Positions 25,541-34,492 of a stretch of 64,000 nucleotides of DNA are shown here, piece after piece; the first letter of the stretch is position 1, and each line of letters begins with the position of its first letter. The DNA lies in the NCBI GenBank assembly GCA_910584485.1, contig CAJUAV010000004.1, positions 48,784-112,783 on the forward strand, written 5' to 3'. The notes under the pieces were generated by a model. The model saw nothing but the letters and a program-made list of their open reading frames with translations. It searched no databases and was not told the origin of the DNA. Position numbers and translations under genes: made by a program. Origin of the DNA: an uncultured Alistipes sp. (lineage in GTDB: Bacteria > Bacteroidota > Bacteroidia > Bacteroidales > Rikenellaceae).

Positions 25541-25974
25541 AAAACGGCCATCAGGGCCGCGTAGCGGAGCGTCTTGCCCAGCAGCATGGCGAAGACGGTG
25601 ATGCGCAGGTTGCTGCGCATGAGCCCCAGCAGCACGGCGATCGCCGTGCCGATCGTGGGCAGGAAGGCGAAGAAGGCCATCCAGGCGCCGCGGTGGGCGA
25701 CGAAGCGGCGGGCGCTTTCGAGTCGCTGCGGTCGAACGCCGAGCCGCTCGATCCACTCCGTTTTGCCCTTCGTGCCGACCCAGTAGCAGGTCATGCCGCC
25801 CAGCGTGTTGCCCGCAGCGGCCACGGCGACGCAGATCACGGGGTCGAGCCCCATGGCCGCCACCGCCACGATGACCGCCTCGGAGCTGAACGGCAGGATG
25901 CTCCCCGCGACGAGCGCCGCGACGAACAGCCCCGCATAGCCCCACTGGGTCACCCATTCGATCACTGCTTCCAT
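25525..25974 (-). CDS. VTT/DedA-like small membrane protein (YqaA type)
   Basis: 149 residues with four or five hydrophobic segments. GSILPFSSEAVIVAVAAMG, AAAGNTLGGMTCYWVG and AFFAFLPTIGTAIAVLLGLMR (the conserved Pro and Gly region) match YqaA proteins of the SNARE-associated/VTT group, which in larger relatives move lipids across the membrane. Function here unknown. A minus-strand TACCTTTG lies about 25-30 bp before the start. Confidence 0.85.
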   Translation of the reverse strand: MEAVIEWVTQWGYAGLFVAALVAGSILPFSSEAVIVAVAAMGLDPVICVAVAAAGNTLGGMTCYWVGTKGKTEWIERLGVRPQRLESARRFVAHRGAWMAFFAFLPTIGTAIAVLLGLMRSNLRITVFAMLLGKTLRYAALMAVFYRLF

Positions 25975-26029
25975 ATCCGTTCAAATGTTAGCCGGCGGGA
26001 CAAAGGTACAAAAATCCGACAAAAGCGGG

Positions 26030-26395
26030 CGGCGGAGTGTGAGGGGTGCGATGCGGCAGTGGGTTGGGGGGGGCGGCCGTCGGGGCGCGAGGTGTCGATG
26101 CGGAGGAACGGCGGCCCGCGGTGGCGGAGTGTGGGGGAGGGCGCGATGCGGCGGCGGGTCATGGCGTGGTGTGTCGGTCGTCGGAGCGTGTCGGCCGTCG
26201 AGGCGGAGGAGCGGCGGCCTGCGGCGGCGGAGTGTGAGGGAGGGCGATGCGGCGGCGGGTCGGGTGGCGGCTGTCGGGGTGCGAGGTGTCGAGGTGGTGG
26301 CGCGGTTGCCCATGGCGGTGGCGCGTGGGGGAGCGCGATACGGCGGCGGGTCATGGCGCGGCGTGTCGGCCGTCGGAGCGGGGGATATCGCGGCG
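26030..26395 (+). repeat. Long imperfect tandem repeat, about 4 units of 70-104 bp
   Basis: Units begin with variants of GAGGGCGCGATGCGGCGGCGGGT near 26040, 26133, 26237 and 26327. Each continues into a GTGTCGGCCGTCGGAG-like part. Unit length varies (93, 104, 90, 68 bp). Extremely GC-rich; open frames here reflect composition only. It fills the gap between the membrane protein gene and the exonuclease gene. Confidence 0.7.
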
Positions 26396-26428
26396 GAAGA
26401 GCCGCCGCCCCGGCAAACCGCAAATAAA

Positions 26429-26461
26429 TTTGCATTTGCCCGCCCTTTATGCGTATCTTCG
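26429..26461 (+). promoter_or_regulatory. Promoter of the exonuclease gene, likely leaderless mRNA
   Basis: -33 TTTG (26429-26432), 21-bp spacer, -7 TATCTTCG (26454-26461). The ATG follows only 4 bp after the -7 box, so the transcript should begin at or inside the start codon. Confidence 0.65.
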
Positions 26462-26465
26462 CACC

Positions 26466-26963
26466 ATGTTGCGGGATTTTGCAGCCATCGATTTCGAAAC
26501 GGCCAACGGCGAACGGACGAGCGTCTGCTCGGTCGGTGCGGTCGTCGTGCGCGACGGACAGATCGTCGACCGTTTCTACAGCCTCATCCGCCCCGAGCCG
26601 AACTATTATGCCTGGTTCTGTCGGCGCGTGCACGGCCTCTCGGAGCGCGACACCTGCGAGGCGCCCCTCTTTCCCGAAGTGTGGCGCTGGCTCGCGCCCC
26701 GCATCGAAGGGCTGCCGCTCGTGGCGCACAACGCCCGTTTCGACGAAGGGTGTCTGCGGGCCGTCTGCGCCTGCTACGGGCTGGAGGGGCCCGACGTTCC
26801 CTTCCACGACACGTTGCAGGCGTCGCGCCGCGCCTTCGGCCGCCGTCTGCCCAATCATCAGCTGCACACCGTCGCCGCCGCCTGCGGCTACGATCTGACG
26901 CAGCATCACCACGCCCTGGCCGACGCCGAGGCCTGCGCCGTCATCGCCCTGCATCTGCTCTGA
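26466..26963 (+). CDS. DnaQ-like 3'-5' exonuclease (Pol III epsilon-type)
   Basis: 165 residues, a single DEDDh exonuclease domain. Exo I is AAIDFETAN (Asp and Glu), exo II is LVAHNARFDEGCL (Asp), exo III is HHALADAEACA (His and Asp). YAWFCRRVHGLS is the usual epsilon-type link. No polymerase or BRCT part. It may proofread or degrade DNA or RNA ends; the exact role is unknown. The upstream frame is open into the repeat, but this ATG begins at the first catalytic strand. Confidence 0.92.
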   Translation: MLRDFAAIDFETANGERTSVCSVGAVVVRDGQIVDRFYSLIRPEPNYYAWFCRRVHGLSERDTCEAPLFPEVWRWLAPRIEGLPLVAHNARFDEGCLRAVCACYGLEGPDVPFHDTLQASRRAFGRRLPNHQLHTVAAACGYDLTQHHHALADAEACAVIALHLL

Positions 26964-27086
26964 CGGGAGGGCGCCGCCGCGCCTGCTCCGACAACGCGCC
27001 TCCGTCGCCGAACCCTGCGCGGCGGACTTTTCGCGCCAAAAATCGGATTTTTTGCGGCAAAAAGAGACATAATCGAAAAATAGTGC

Positions 27087-27094
27087 TAATTTTG
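27087..27094 (+). promoter_or_regulatory. -7 box of the susC/susD pair
   Basis: TAATTTTG fits TAnnTTTG, 75 bp before the ATG at 27170. No good -33 box was found at the usual distance, which may mean the promoter needs an activator or an ECF sigma factor. Confidence 0.5.
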
Positions 27095-27169
27095 TTTTCG
27101 GAACGGTGCCGCAGGAGAGAACGGCGCCGCTTCGTAAACACCCATTTCATTCACCAACACCAATCTTAA

Positions 27170-30100
27170 ATGAAAAACTTTACTCTCAAGTTCGTCCTAA
27201 CCGTCGTGTTAGGATGGGGTTTGGCCTACGCGGCTGAAGCCCAGACACTTGGGGGGGGGTAAAGGACGCTGACGGTCAGCCGGTTATCGGTGCGACGGTC
27301 GTCGTCGAAGGCACCTCCCTCGGAGCCAGTACGAACGTCGACGGCCGATTCGAGCTGCGGCTGCCCGATGCGAAAAACAACGTGCTGCTCGTCTCGTTCA
27401 TCGGCATGAAGTCGCAGCGCGTCGCCGTCAACGGCCGCACGTGGGTCGACATCGTGCTCGAAAGCGATGCCACGGCGCTCGACGACGTGGTGGTGATCGG
27501 TTACCAGACCGTTCGCCGCAAGGACCTGACCGGCTCGGTCGCTTCGGTCTCCTCGAAAGACATCGTCGCGGCTCCCGTGGCCAACGTCGCACAGGCGTTG
27601 CAGGGCAAGCTCCCGGGCGTGAACGTCACCACGCAGGACGGTCGCCCCGATGCCGAAGTCTCGATCCGCGTCCGCGGCGGCGGCTCGATCTCGCAGTCGA
27701 ACGACCCGCTCGTGCTGATCGACGGCATCCCCGGCTCGCTCGGCGACATCCCGTCGGAGCAGGTGCAGTCGATCGACGTGCTGAAAGACGCCTCGTCGAC
27801 GGCCATCTACGGCGCGCGCGGCGCCAACGGCGTGATCCTCGTCACGACGAAGAGCGCCAAGGAGGGCCGCATTAACGTGACCTACAGCGGCTACGCCAAA
27901 TTCAACCATCCGACCAAATACCTCAAGGCGCTCGCTCCCTACGACTACCTGGTCAACGCGTGGGGGCGTGCCGCGATCATGGGCGACGGCTATGCCGAGC
28001 CCTTCGAGCGGCTCTACGGCATCGGCCGCTACGCCGTGGGCGGCGGCATCGAGGATTACCGCAACGTCGGTCGCTACGACATGCAGAAGGACGTCTACAA
28101 GGAGTCCTTCTCGCACAACCACGACATCACCGTCTCGGGCGGCACGGAGAAGACCAAGATCTACTTCTCGGCCAACTGGATGGATGAGCAGGGCATGAAG
28201 CTCAACTCCTACTCGAAGCGCGCCAGCGTCTCGCTCAAGATCAACCAGCAGCTCGCCAAGAACCTCGATTTCAGCCTCGACACCCGCTACACGGATACCG
28301 AACGCATGGGCAAGGAGGGTACGACCAACGGTGCCGGCTCGATCATGTCCTACGCCTACCGTTTCCGCCCGATCGCCACGAGCGACATCCGCGGCGACCT
28401 CTCGGCCCTCGAAGAGGGGAACCTGGAGATGTACGGCCGCCGCTCGCAGTGGGACCGCTACAGCCCGCACGCCCGCATCGCCGACCACGAGCCGCTGTCG
28501 CTCCGCCAGAGCGTCCGCGCCGCCGCCGCCCTCAACTGGCGCATCATCGAGGGGCTGGTGTTCAACACGAACCTCTCGCTGCACCGCACCTGGAACCAGA
28601 ACAAGGAGTGGACGGGCGCCGTCTACAACGAATACCTCGACGCCGAGGGCAACAAGACCTACGCCGGCAACGCCGACTACACGAAGTCGGACAGCTGGGG
28701 CATGCGCTGGTCGAACACGCTGAACTACTCCTTCGACCTGGGCGCGAACCACCGCTTCAGCATCCTGGCCGGCCAGGAGGTGACCGACTCGGGCGGCTCG
28801 TCGCTGCGCGTGACGGCCTCCTATTTCCCCGCCAACTTCACGAAGGACAACGCCTTCGCGATGATCAACCAGTACGATCCCGAGCAGGGCAAGTCGCAGG
28901 CCATTTCGAGCGAGACGCTCCCCGAGCGCATCCTCTCGTTCTTCGGCCGCGTGAACTACACGCTCTTCGACCGTTACCTGTTCACCTTCACGATGCGCGC
29001 CGACGGCTCGTCGAAATTCTCGCCCAACCACCGCTGGGGTTACTTCCCCGCCGCCGCCCTGGCATGGCGCCTCTCGGAGGAGCCCTTCCTGAAGAACGCC
29101 GAGTGGCTCGACCAGCTCAAGCTGCGCGTGTCGTACGGTCAGGTGGGTAACGACGGCATCAACTCGAGCCTCTGGTCGCAGACCTGGTCGGCCGAGGGCG
29201 ACAGCCGCCAGCAGTACGTCGTCGGCAGCGCCTACCTCCCCTCGTACAAGTATTCGGCTTCGCAGATGGCCAACCCCGATCTGAAGTGGGAGACGACCAT
29301 TACGCGCAACATCGGTCTCGATTTCGGGCTGTGGAACAACCGCCTGACCGGTACGATCGACGCCTACTGGAACACGACGAAGGATCTGCTCATGCAGACC
29401 GCCATCCCCGGCATCACGGGCTTCACGACGACCTACGCCAACATCGGCCAGACCTCGAACAGGGGTGTCGAGATCTCGCTGCAGGGCGTGCTGGTCGACA
29501 AGAAGGATCTGAAGATCACGGCCGGTTTCAACATCAATTTCAACAAGGGCAACGTCGACGAGCTGGCCGACAACGTGACGGGTCTCTACGGCACGCAGTG
29601 GGCTTCGTCGGGCACCTATCCGTCGAGCGACTACATCCTGATGGTGGACAAACCGGTCGGTCTGGTCCGCGGCTGGATCTACGACGGCTTTTATACGGTG
29701 GACGATTTCACCTTCGAAAACGGCGTCTACACGCTTAAGGAGGGCATCAAGGACATCAAGTCGGGGCAGATCTACGCCCAGCTCAACGGCATCGGCGGCC
29801 GTCCCGCAGGCCAGACGGCCTTCCCGGGCATGGCACGCTACAAGGACGTGGACGGCGACGGCTCGATCGGCGACGAGGACCTGACGGTCATCGGCGACAT
29901 GACCCCGACCCACACGGGCGGTTTCAACCTCAACGTGACGTGGAAGAATTTCGATCTGGGCGCCTACTTCAACTGGAGCTACGGCAACCAGGTCTACAAC
30001 GCCAACAAACTCGGTACGCTCTACAACCAGAAGGAGGCGGGCGTTTACGAAAACAAGCTGGCGATCCTGAACAACTCGTTCCGTCCCTTCGCCGTGGAGA

Positions 30101-30477
30101 ACGGTCAGATGGTCAACATCCTGAACGATCCCGACAAGCTGCGCGCCGCGAATGCCGCGGCCACGATGCCCTTCGGCTACAACGAAACGGCCGTCGTCTC
30201 GTCGTACGGCATCGAGGACGGCTCGTACCTGCGTCTGAACACGCTGACGCTGGGTTACACGCTGCCCAAGCGCCTGACGAAGAAGATCGGCATCCAGAAC
30301 CTGCGCATCTACGGTTCGGTCTACAACGTCTTCACGATCACGGGCTATTCGGGCCTCGATCCCGAGGTGAACACCAACACCAAGCAGAACAACCAGGCCT
30401 ATCCGACGGTCGGTCTCGACTGGGGTGCCTACCCGCGTCCGCGCTCGTTCGTCGTCGGTGTCAATCTTAATTTCTAA
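27170..30477 (+). CDS. susC: SusC/RagA-family TonB-dependent transporter, frame broken by a G9 tract
   Basis: An outer-membrane channel that imports glycans or peptides with its SusD lid. The ATG at 27170 opens a signal peptide (MKNFTLKFVLTVVLGWG, then AEAQTL). Translation then enters a run of nine G (27251-27259) and stops at TAA directly after it. One more G (or two fewer) would continue into KDADGQPVIGATVVVEG, the start of the CarboxypepD_reg-like domain. The plug (DDVVVIGYQTVRRKDLTGSV, IRVRGGGSI) and a complete 22-strand-type barrel ending in NLNF follow. The full protein would be about 1102 residues. As written, it is switched off; phase variation or a read error are both possible. Confidence 0.92.
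27251..27259 (+). repeat. G9 homopolymer in the signal-peptide end of susC
   Basis: Nine consecutive G, placed just after the signal peptide codons and right before an out-of-frame TAA. With 7 or 10 G the reading frame continues. Tracts of this length slip readily in bacteria that use contingency loci. Confidence 0.9.
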
Positions 30478-30491
30478 CCTGCAAAGCAATC

Positions 30492-32537
30492 ATGAAAAAA
30501 ATAGCTAAACTGTTGCTGTTCGCGGCCTGCTGCGTGTCGCTCGCCTCGTGCGAGGATTACCTCGACACCTCCTCGCCGTCGAACATGGGCGACGATTTCG
30601 TCACCTCGAGCCCGTCGGAGGCGTTGAAGATCATGTCGAAGGCCTACGCCGTCTATCGGCAGGGCGGTGCGATGTTCTCGCTCTACGACTGGAACGACCC
30701 GATGCGTTCGGACGTCGAGTATTACTGCGAGGGGCCCGGCCCCAACAACAAATACGCCCGCATGGCCGTCTCGGAGGCTTCGGTGAACGACCTGCGCGGC
30801 GGTTTCGACGGCTCGTACAGCGTCATCAGCTACGCCGCCAAGTTCGCCGGCGTGCTGGCCGGCAAGGCGGAGTACCAGGCCGACCTCGCCGCGGGCCGCA
30901 CCTCGGCGTGGACGCAGCTCTACGGCGAGGCCGTGGCCCTGCGCGCGCTGACCTACTTCAACGCGACGCTCCACTTCGGCGACATTCCCTACGGCTACGA
31001 GAACAGCGCCATCACGGCCTACGAACTCTCGTCGCGCTACGCCATCTGCGACGCCCTGATCGAGGAGCTGCAGCGGGTCGAGCCGCTCATGTACCGCCTC
31101 GGCGAAGGGGGGATCACGGGCGAACGCATCTCGCGCACGTTCGTGGCCGCCCTCATCGGCAAGATCGCGCTCCACGCCGCGGGCTGGCAGACGATCCGCA
31201 CCGACATGGAGGGGCTCTACGGCGACGTGCAGTTCGAGACGAAGGCGACCGACGCGACCCACAAGTGCGCCTATGTCCGCCGTACGGACTACCGCGACTA
31301 CCTGACGATCGCCGAGACGTGGTTCGCCAAGGCGATGGGCGAGGCCGCCGGTTCGGCGAAGCTGGTGACCGTCGACGAGCGCGCCGATGTGCAGAACCCC
31401 TTCCAGCGCCACTTCCAGTACTCGCTCGATCTTGAGGTGAGCCCCGAGACGCTCTTCGAGATCGGCTGCCCGCAGGGTGCGGGTCCCGACGGCATGGCCG
31501 CCAACGGCGAGTACCTCTACGCCTTCGGCCGCGGTTCGAGCGGCGGCGGTTCGAACGGCGCTCCGACGAAGGTCTTCGCGGCGACGCGCATGACCCCCGC
31601 CTTCTATTTCGGCGGCTACGCCAACGACGACCCGCGCCGCGACGTGTCGGGCGTCGTGACGGGTCTCGACGGCAAGGGGCACGAGAAGCTGATCCCCTTC
31701 AAGCTGACGAGCAAGGCCGACGGCGGCGGTGTCTGCCTCAACAAATGGTCCTACTGCTACATGTCGGAGCCCTTCACGGCCAAGCAGCGCTGCGCGGGCG
31801 TGAACTATCCCGTGATGCGCATGGCCGAGGTCTATCTGATGCTGGCCGAGGCCAAGGCCGCCCTCGGAAAGGACGGCGAGGCGCTGTCGCTGGTGAACGA
31901 CATCCGTCGCCGCGCCTTCGGCGACCAAAACCATGACCTGAAGGGGCTGACGGGCGACGCCGTGAAGGCCGCCGTCGTCGACGAGGCGCGCCTCGAGCTC
32001 TTCGGCGAGAGCCGCATCACGTGGTTCCTCATCCGCGGCGGTCTGCTGTCGGAGGCGGCCGTCGATGCGCAGAACGAAATCAGGACGATCTGCGCCGACC
32101 TGCGCACGAAGGGGTACCACGCCTTCGCCAACGGCAACCGGTTCCCCGCCTACGTCTGGACGAAGCAGGTGACGGGTCCCTACATGGGCTACGACTGCAA
32201 GGATGCCGACGATGCGGTCAACTACCCCGCCTGGCGCGGCGTCTACGACTACACGAAGACGGGCTACAAGGTGGACGGCAAGAACCACAACACGGCCATC
32301 AAAGGGCTTTTCAAGTCGCTGACCGAGGCCGAAATCGCGTCTGCCGAGGCCGACGGCTACGTCAAGACGGCCTACGGCATCGTCTACGCCGAAAACGAGG
32401 CGACCTATGTCAAGAACCAGATGGGCGGCATCACGTCCGCTACGGAGGTTCCGCGCTACTTCTTCCCGATTCCCTTCGAGACGCTTTCGCAGTCGAAGGG
32501 GGCGGTAACGAACGGCTACGGTCTGCCGCAGGAGTAA
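30492..32537 (+). CDS. susD: SusD/RagB-family nutrient-binding lipoprotein
   Basis: 681 residues. A lipoprotein signal (MKKIAKLLLFAACCVSLASC, Cys lipidated), followed by EDYLDTSSPSNMGDDF, the usual SusD opening. MRMAEVYLMLAEAKAAL and VNDIRRRAFG are the conserved TPR region, and RLELFGESRITWFLIRGG and the C-terminal YFFPIPFETL are family blocks. It sits 14 bp after susC and should form the lid of that transporter. With susC out of frame, this protein would be made without its partner, or not at all if translation is coupled. The substrate cannot be read from the sequence; no glycosidase gene is adjacent. Confidence 0.95.
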   Translation: MKKIAKLLLFAACCVSLASCEDYLDTSSPSNMGDDFVTSSPSEALKIMSKAYAVYRQGGAMFSLYDWNDPMRSDVEYYCEGPGPNNKYARMAVSEASVNDLRGGFDGSYSVISYAAKFAGVLAGKAEYQADLAAGRTSAWTQLYGEAVALRALTYFNATLHFGDIPYGYENSAITAYELSSRYAICDALIEELQRVEPLMYRLGEGGITGERISRTFVAALIGKIALHAAGWQTIRTDMEGLYGDVQFETKATDATHKCAYVRRTDYRDYLTIAETWFAKAMGEAAGSAKLVTVDERADVQNPFQRHFQYSLDLEVSPETLFEIGCPQGAGPDGMAANGEYLYAFGRGSSGGGSNGAPTKVFAATRMTPAFYFGGYANDDPRRDVSGVVTGLDGKGHEKLIPFKLTSKADGGGVCLNKWSYCYMSEPFTAKQRCAGVNYPVMRMAEVYLMLAEAKAALGKDGEALSLVNDIRRRAFGDQNHDLKGLTGDAVKAAVVDEARLELFGESRITWFLIRGGLLSEAAVDAQNEIRTICADLRTKGYHAFANGNRFPAYVWTKQVTGPYMGYDCKDADDAVNYPAWRGVYDYTKTGYKVDGKNHNTAIKGLFKSLTEAEIASAEADGYVKTAYGIVYAENEATYVKNQMGGITSATEVPRYFFPIPFETLSQSKGAVTNGYGLPQE

Positions 32538-32564
32538 AAAGACCGGCTCTTTAATAAAGTTGGC

Positions 32565-32600
32565 GAGGCGCCCCGTTCGGCAAGAGCGGGGCGCCTCTTT
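32565..32600 (+). terminator. Terminator after susD
   Basis: Perfect stem of 11 bp (GAGGCGCCCCG / CGGGGCGCCTC) followed by TTT. Confidence 0.75.
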
Positions 32601-32643
32601 GCGGTTTTCGGGCGCGGCGGGCGCACTTTCGGAAAGAATGTTG

Positions 32644-32651
32644 TACTTTTG
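32644..32651 (+). promoter_or_regulatory. -7 box of the MFS gene
   Basis: TACTTTTG, 23 bp before the ATG at 32675. Confidence 0.6.
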
Positions 32652-32674
32652 CCGCGACAAAACGTGCGGAGCGA

Positions 32675-33877
32675 ATGGAACGGATCGATGCGGCGGGCGG
32701 CGCCCGCGAACGGCTGTGGAATGCGAACTACCTGAAGGTGTGGTGCGCCAATTTCATGATCTTTTTCTCGTTCATGCTGCTCACGCCGCTGCTGCCGCTC
32801 TACCTGAACGATGCCTTCGGCGCCGACAAGCAGACGATCGGGCTCGTGCTGTCGGGCTATACGCTGACGGCGCTCGTGATCCGTCCCTTCAGCGGCTACC
32901 TGGTCGACACCTTCCCGCGCCGCACGGTGCTGCTGACGAGCTACGCCCTCTTCGCCCTCTGCTTCGCGGGTTATCTCGCGGCGGGGTCGCTGCTGCTCTT
33001 CGCCGTGGTGCGCACGCTCCACGGGGCGCCGTTCGGCGCCTCGACGGTCTCGAACAGCACCGTGGCGATCGACGTGCTGCCCTCGTCGCGCCGTGCCGAG
33101 GGGATCGGCTACTACGGTTTGAGCAACAACATCGCCACGGCGATCGGGCCGACGGTGGCGCTCGTGATCTACGGCGCCTGCCGAAGCTACGACGTGCTCT
33201 TCTGGCTGGCCCTCGCGGTGGCGACGGGCGGCCTCTGCATCGATGCGACGCTGCGGCTGCGGCCGCGCCCCGCGGTGACGGACAAACCGCCCGTCTCGCT
33301 CGACCGCTTCATCCTCGTCAAGGGGTGGAGCAACAGCCTCTGCATGATCTGCTACGCCTGCTCGTACGGCGTGCTGTCGACCTACATCGCCATCTACGGC
33401 AAGGAGGAGCTGGGCATCACGGGCGGCACGGGGCTCTTCTTCATGCTCCTATCGATCGGGCTGATCCTCTCGCGTCTCATCGGCAGCCGCTCGCTGCGCC
33501 GCGGCCGCATCGTGGAGAATGCCGCGGGCGGCGTGGCGATTTCGCTGCTGGGCTATCTGCTCTTCGCGGCGCTGCACAACGGCTGGGGCTACTACGGCGC
33601 GGCCCTCGTTATCGGCCTCGGCAACGGCTACATGTTCCCCGCCTTTCAGACGATGTTCCTGAACCTCGCGCCGAACGAGCGGCGCGGTACGGCTAACTCG
33701 ACGCTGCTCGTCTCGTGGGACATCGGGGTGGGGCTGGGGATCCTCGCGGGCGGCAGCGTCGCCGAGCACCTCGGCTACCACGCCGCCTTTTGGGGCGCCT
33801 GGCTCGTCAACCTGGCGGGCGTGCTGCTCTTCTACCTCCATACGCGCCGCTATTTTCAGCGTTACAGGCTGCGGTAA
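32675..33877 (+). CDS. MFS transporter
   Basis: 400 residues with 12 predicted membrane helices, the first at about residues 25-45 (FMIFFSFMLLTPLLPLYL). DTFPRRTVLL between helices 2 and 3 matches the MFS loop A motif (GxxxDxxGRR-like). GGTGLFFMLLSIGLILSRLIGS is the equivalent in the second half. The family exports drugs or carries metabolites; the substrate is unknown. Single gene with its own promoter and terminator, at the edge of the defence island. Confidence 0.9.
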   Translation: MERIDAAGGARERLWNANYLKVWCANFMIFFSFMLLTPLLPLYLNDAFGADKQTIGLVLSGYTLTALVIRPFSGYLVDTFPRRTVLLTSYALFALCFAGYLAAGSLLLFAVVRTLHGAPFGASTVSNSTVAIDVLPSSRRAEGIGYYGLSNNIATAIGPTVALVIYGACRSYDVLFWLALAVATGGLCIDATLRLRPRPAVTDKPPVSLDRFILVKGWSNSLCMICYACSYGVLSTYIAIYGKEELGITGGTGLFFMLLSIGLILSRLIGSRSLRRGRIVENAAGGVAISLLGYLLFAALHNGWGYYGAALVIGLGNGYMFPAFQTMFLNLAPNERRGTANSTLLVSWDIGVGLGILAGGSVAEHLGYHAAFWGAWLVNLAGVLLFYLHTRRYFQRYRLR

Positions 33878-33886
33878 AGCGCAACG

Positions 33887-33919
33887 AAAAAGCGTCGGAT
33901 AAGTTTCCGACGCTTTTTT
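33887..33919. terminator. Terminator after the MFS gene
   Basis: Stem AAAAAGCGTCGGA with its complement and a 6-nt loop, ending in a run of T. It can also serve the LysM remnant on the other strand. Confidence 0.85.
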
Positions 33920-33935
33920 TGTTGGCGCGGATGCG

Positions 33936-34110
33936 CTATTGCAGGTAGACGAGCAGCCGCGTCCCGGGTTCGACGACGTTCGAGGCGAGGCGGTTCCAGG
34001 TGAGCAGCTCGCGCACCGAAACCTTGCAGGCCGCGGCGATCGCGGCGAGCGTCTCGCCCTGCTGCACCTCGTGGACGAGCTGTACGGCGGAGGCGGGGGC
34101 CGCGTTGCAC
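33936..34110 (-). pseudogene. 3' remnant of a LysM-domain gene, cut by the island
   Basis: The minus strand from about 34110 to the TAG at 33936 reads as a complete LysM motif: VQQGETLAAIAAACKVSVRE, then LLTWNRLASNVVEPGTRLLVYLQ, in GC-rich native codons. No start codon or upstream domain exists. At about 34107 the sequence changes abruptly to AT-rich DNA. LysM motifs at the C-terminus are usual for MltD-like transglycosylases or amidases, so the missing part was probably such an enzyme. The insertion of the neighbouring island removed it. Confidence 0.75.
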
Positions 34111-34456
34111 AACAATTTTTCAATCGCTCCTTTCCCTCATTGTGATGTCTGGTGACAATCGGGTATACGGATTTGCAATGTTCTAAAAGTTGTCTAAAGG
34201 CCATTTTGCTGCCAAAGAGAGTAATGTAGCTTCCGACGACGACGTCGCGCGACTATTTTCGAGCTGTCTAACACGAACATCCTCCGATTGCTAAAGCGTC
34301 AAATTGCTATATTGCGGATTCTCGGTTTGTGAGTACGATTGTTGAAATGCCGGATGTTTTGCGTGATAGAAGTGAATAATCCTAACAAAGAACATATTAT
34401 CGGCTGAAGCTTCGAAAAATATGGGGCTCGGCCGTTGCCTGTGTCCATAAAATTAT
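34111..34456. other. AT-rich gene-free start of the defence island
   Basis: About 350 bp without a convincing gene. Short frames on the minus strand have no start and no recognised domain. No integrase or inverted terminal repeat was seen here. It ends at the -7 box of mod. Confidence 0.6.
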
Positions 34457-34464
34457 TATTTTTG
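34457..34464 (+). promoter_or_regulatory. -7 box of the type III R-M operon
   Basis: TATTTTTG, 28 bp before the ATG at 34493. It is the only good box seen before the four coupled genes. Confidence 0.6.
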
Positions 34465-34492
34465 TAAATTATATTGGGTGAAGTGTTTATTT

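Noticed and set aside
26040..26395. Secreted repeat protein coded by the GC tandem array
   Set aside because: Unit lengths of 93, 104, 90 and 68 bp do not keep a common frame.
34111..34456. Transposase remnant at the left island edge
   Set aside because: Short frames were read on both strands, but none matched a transposase motif I recognise.
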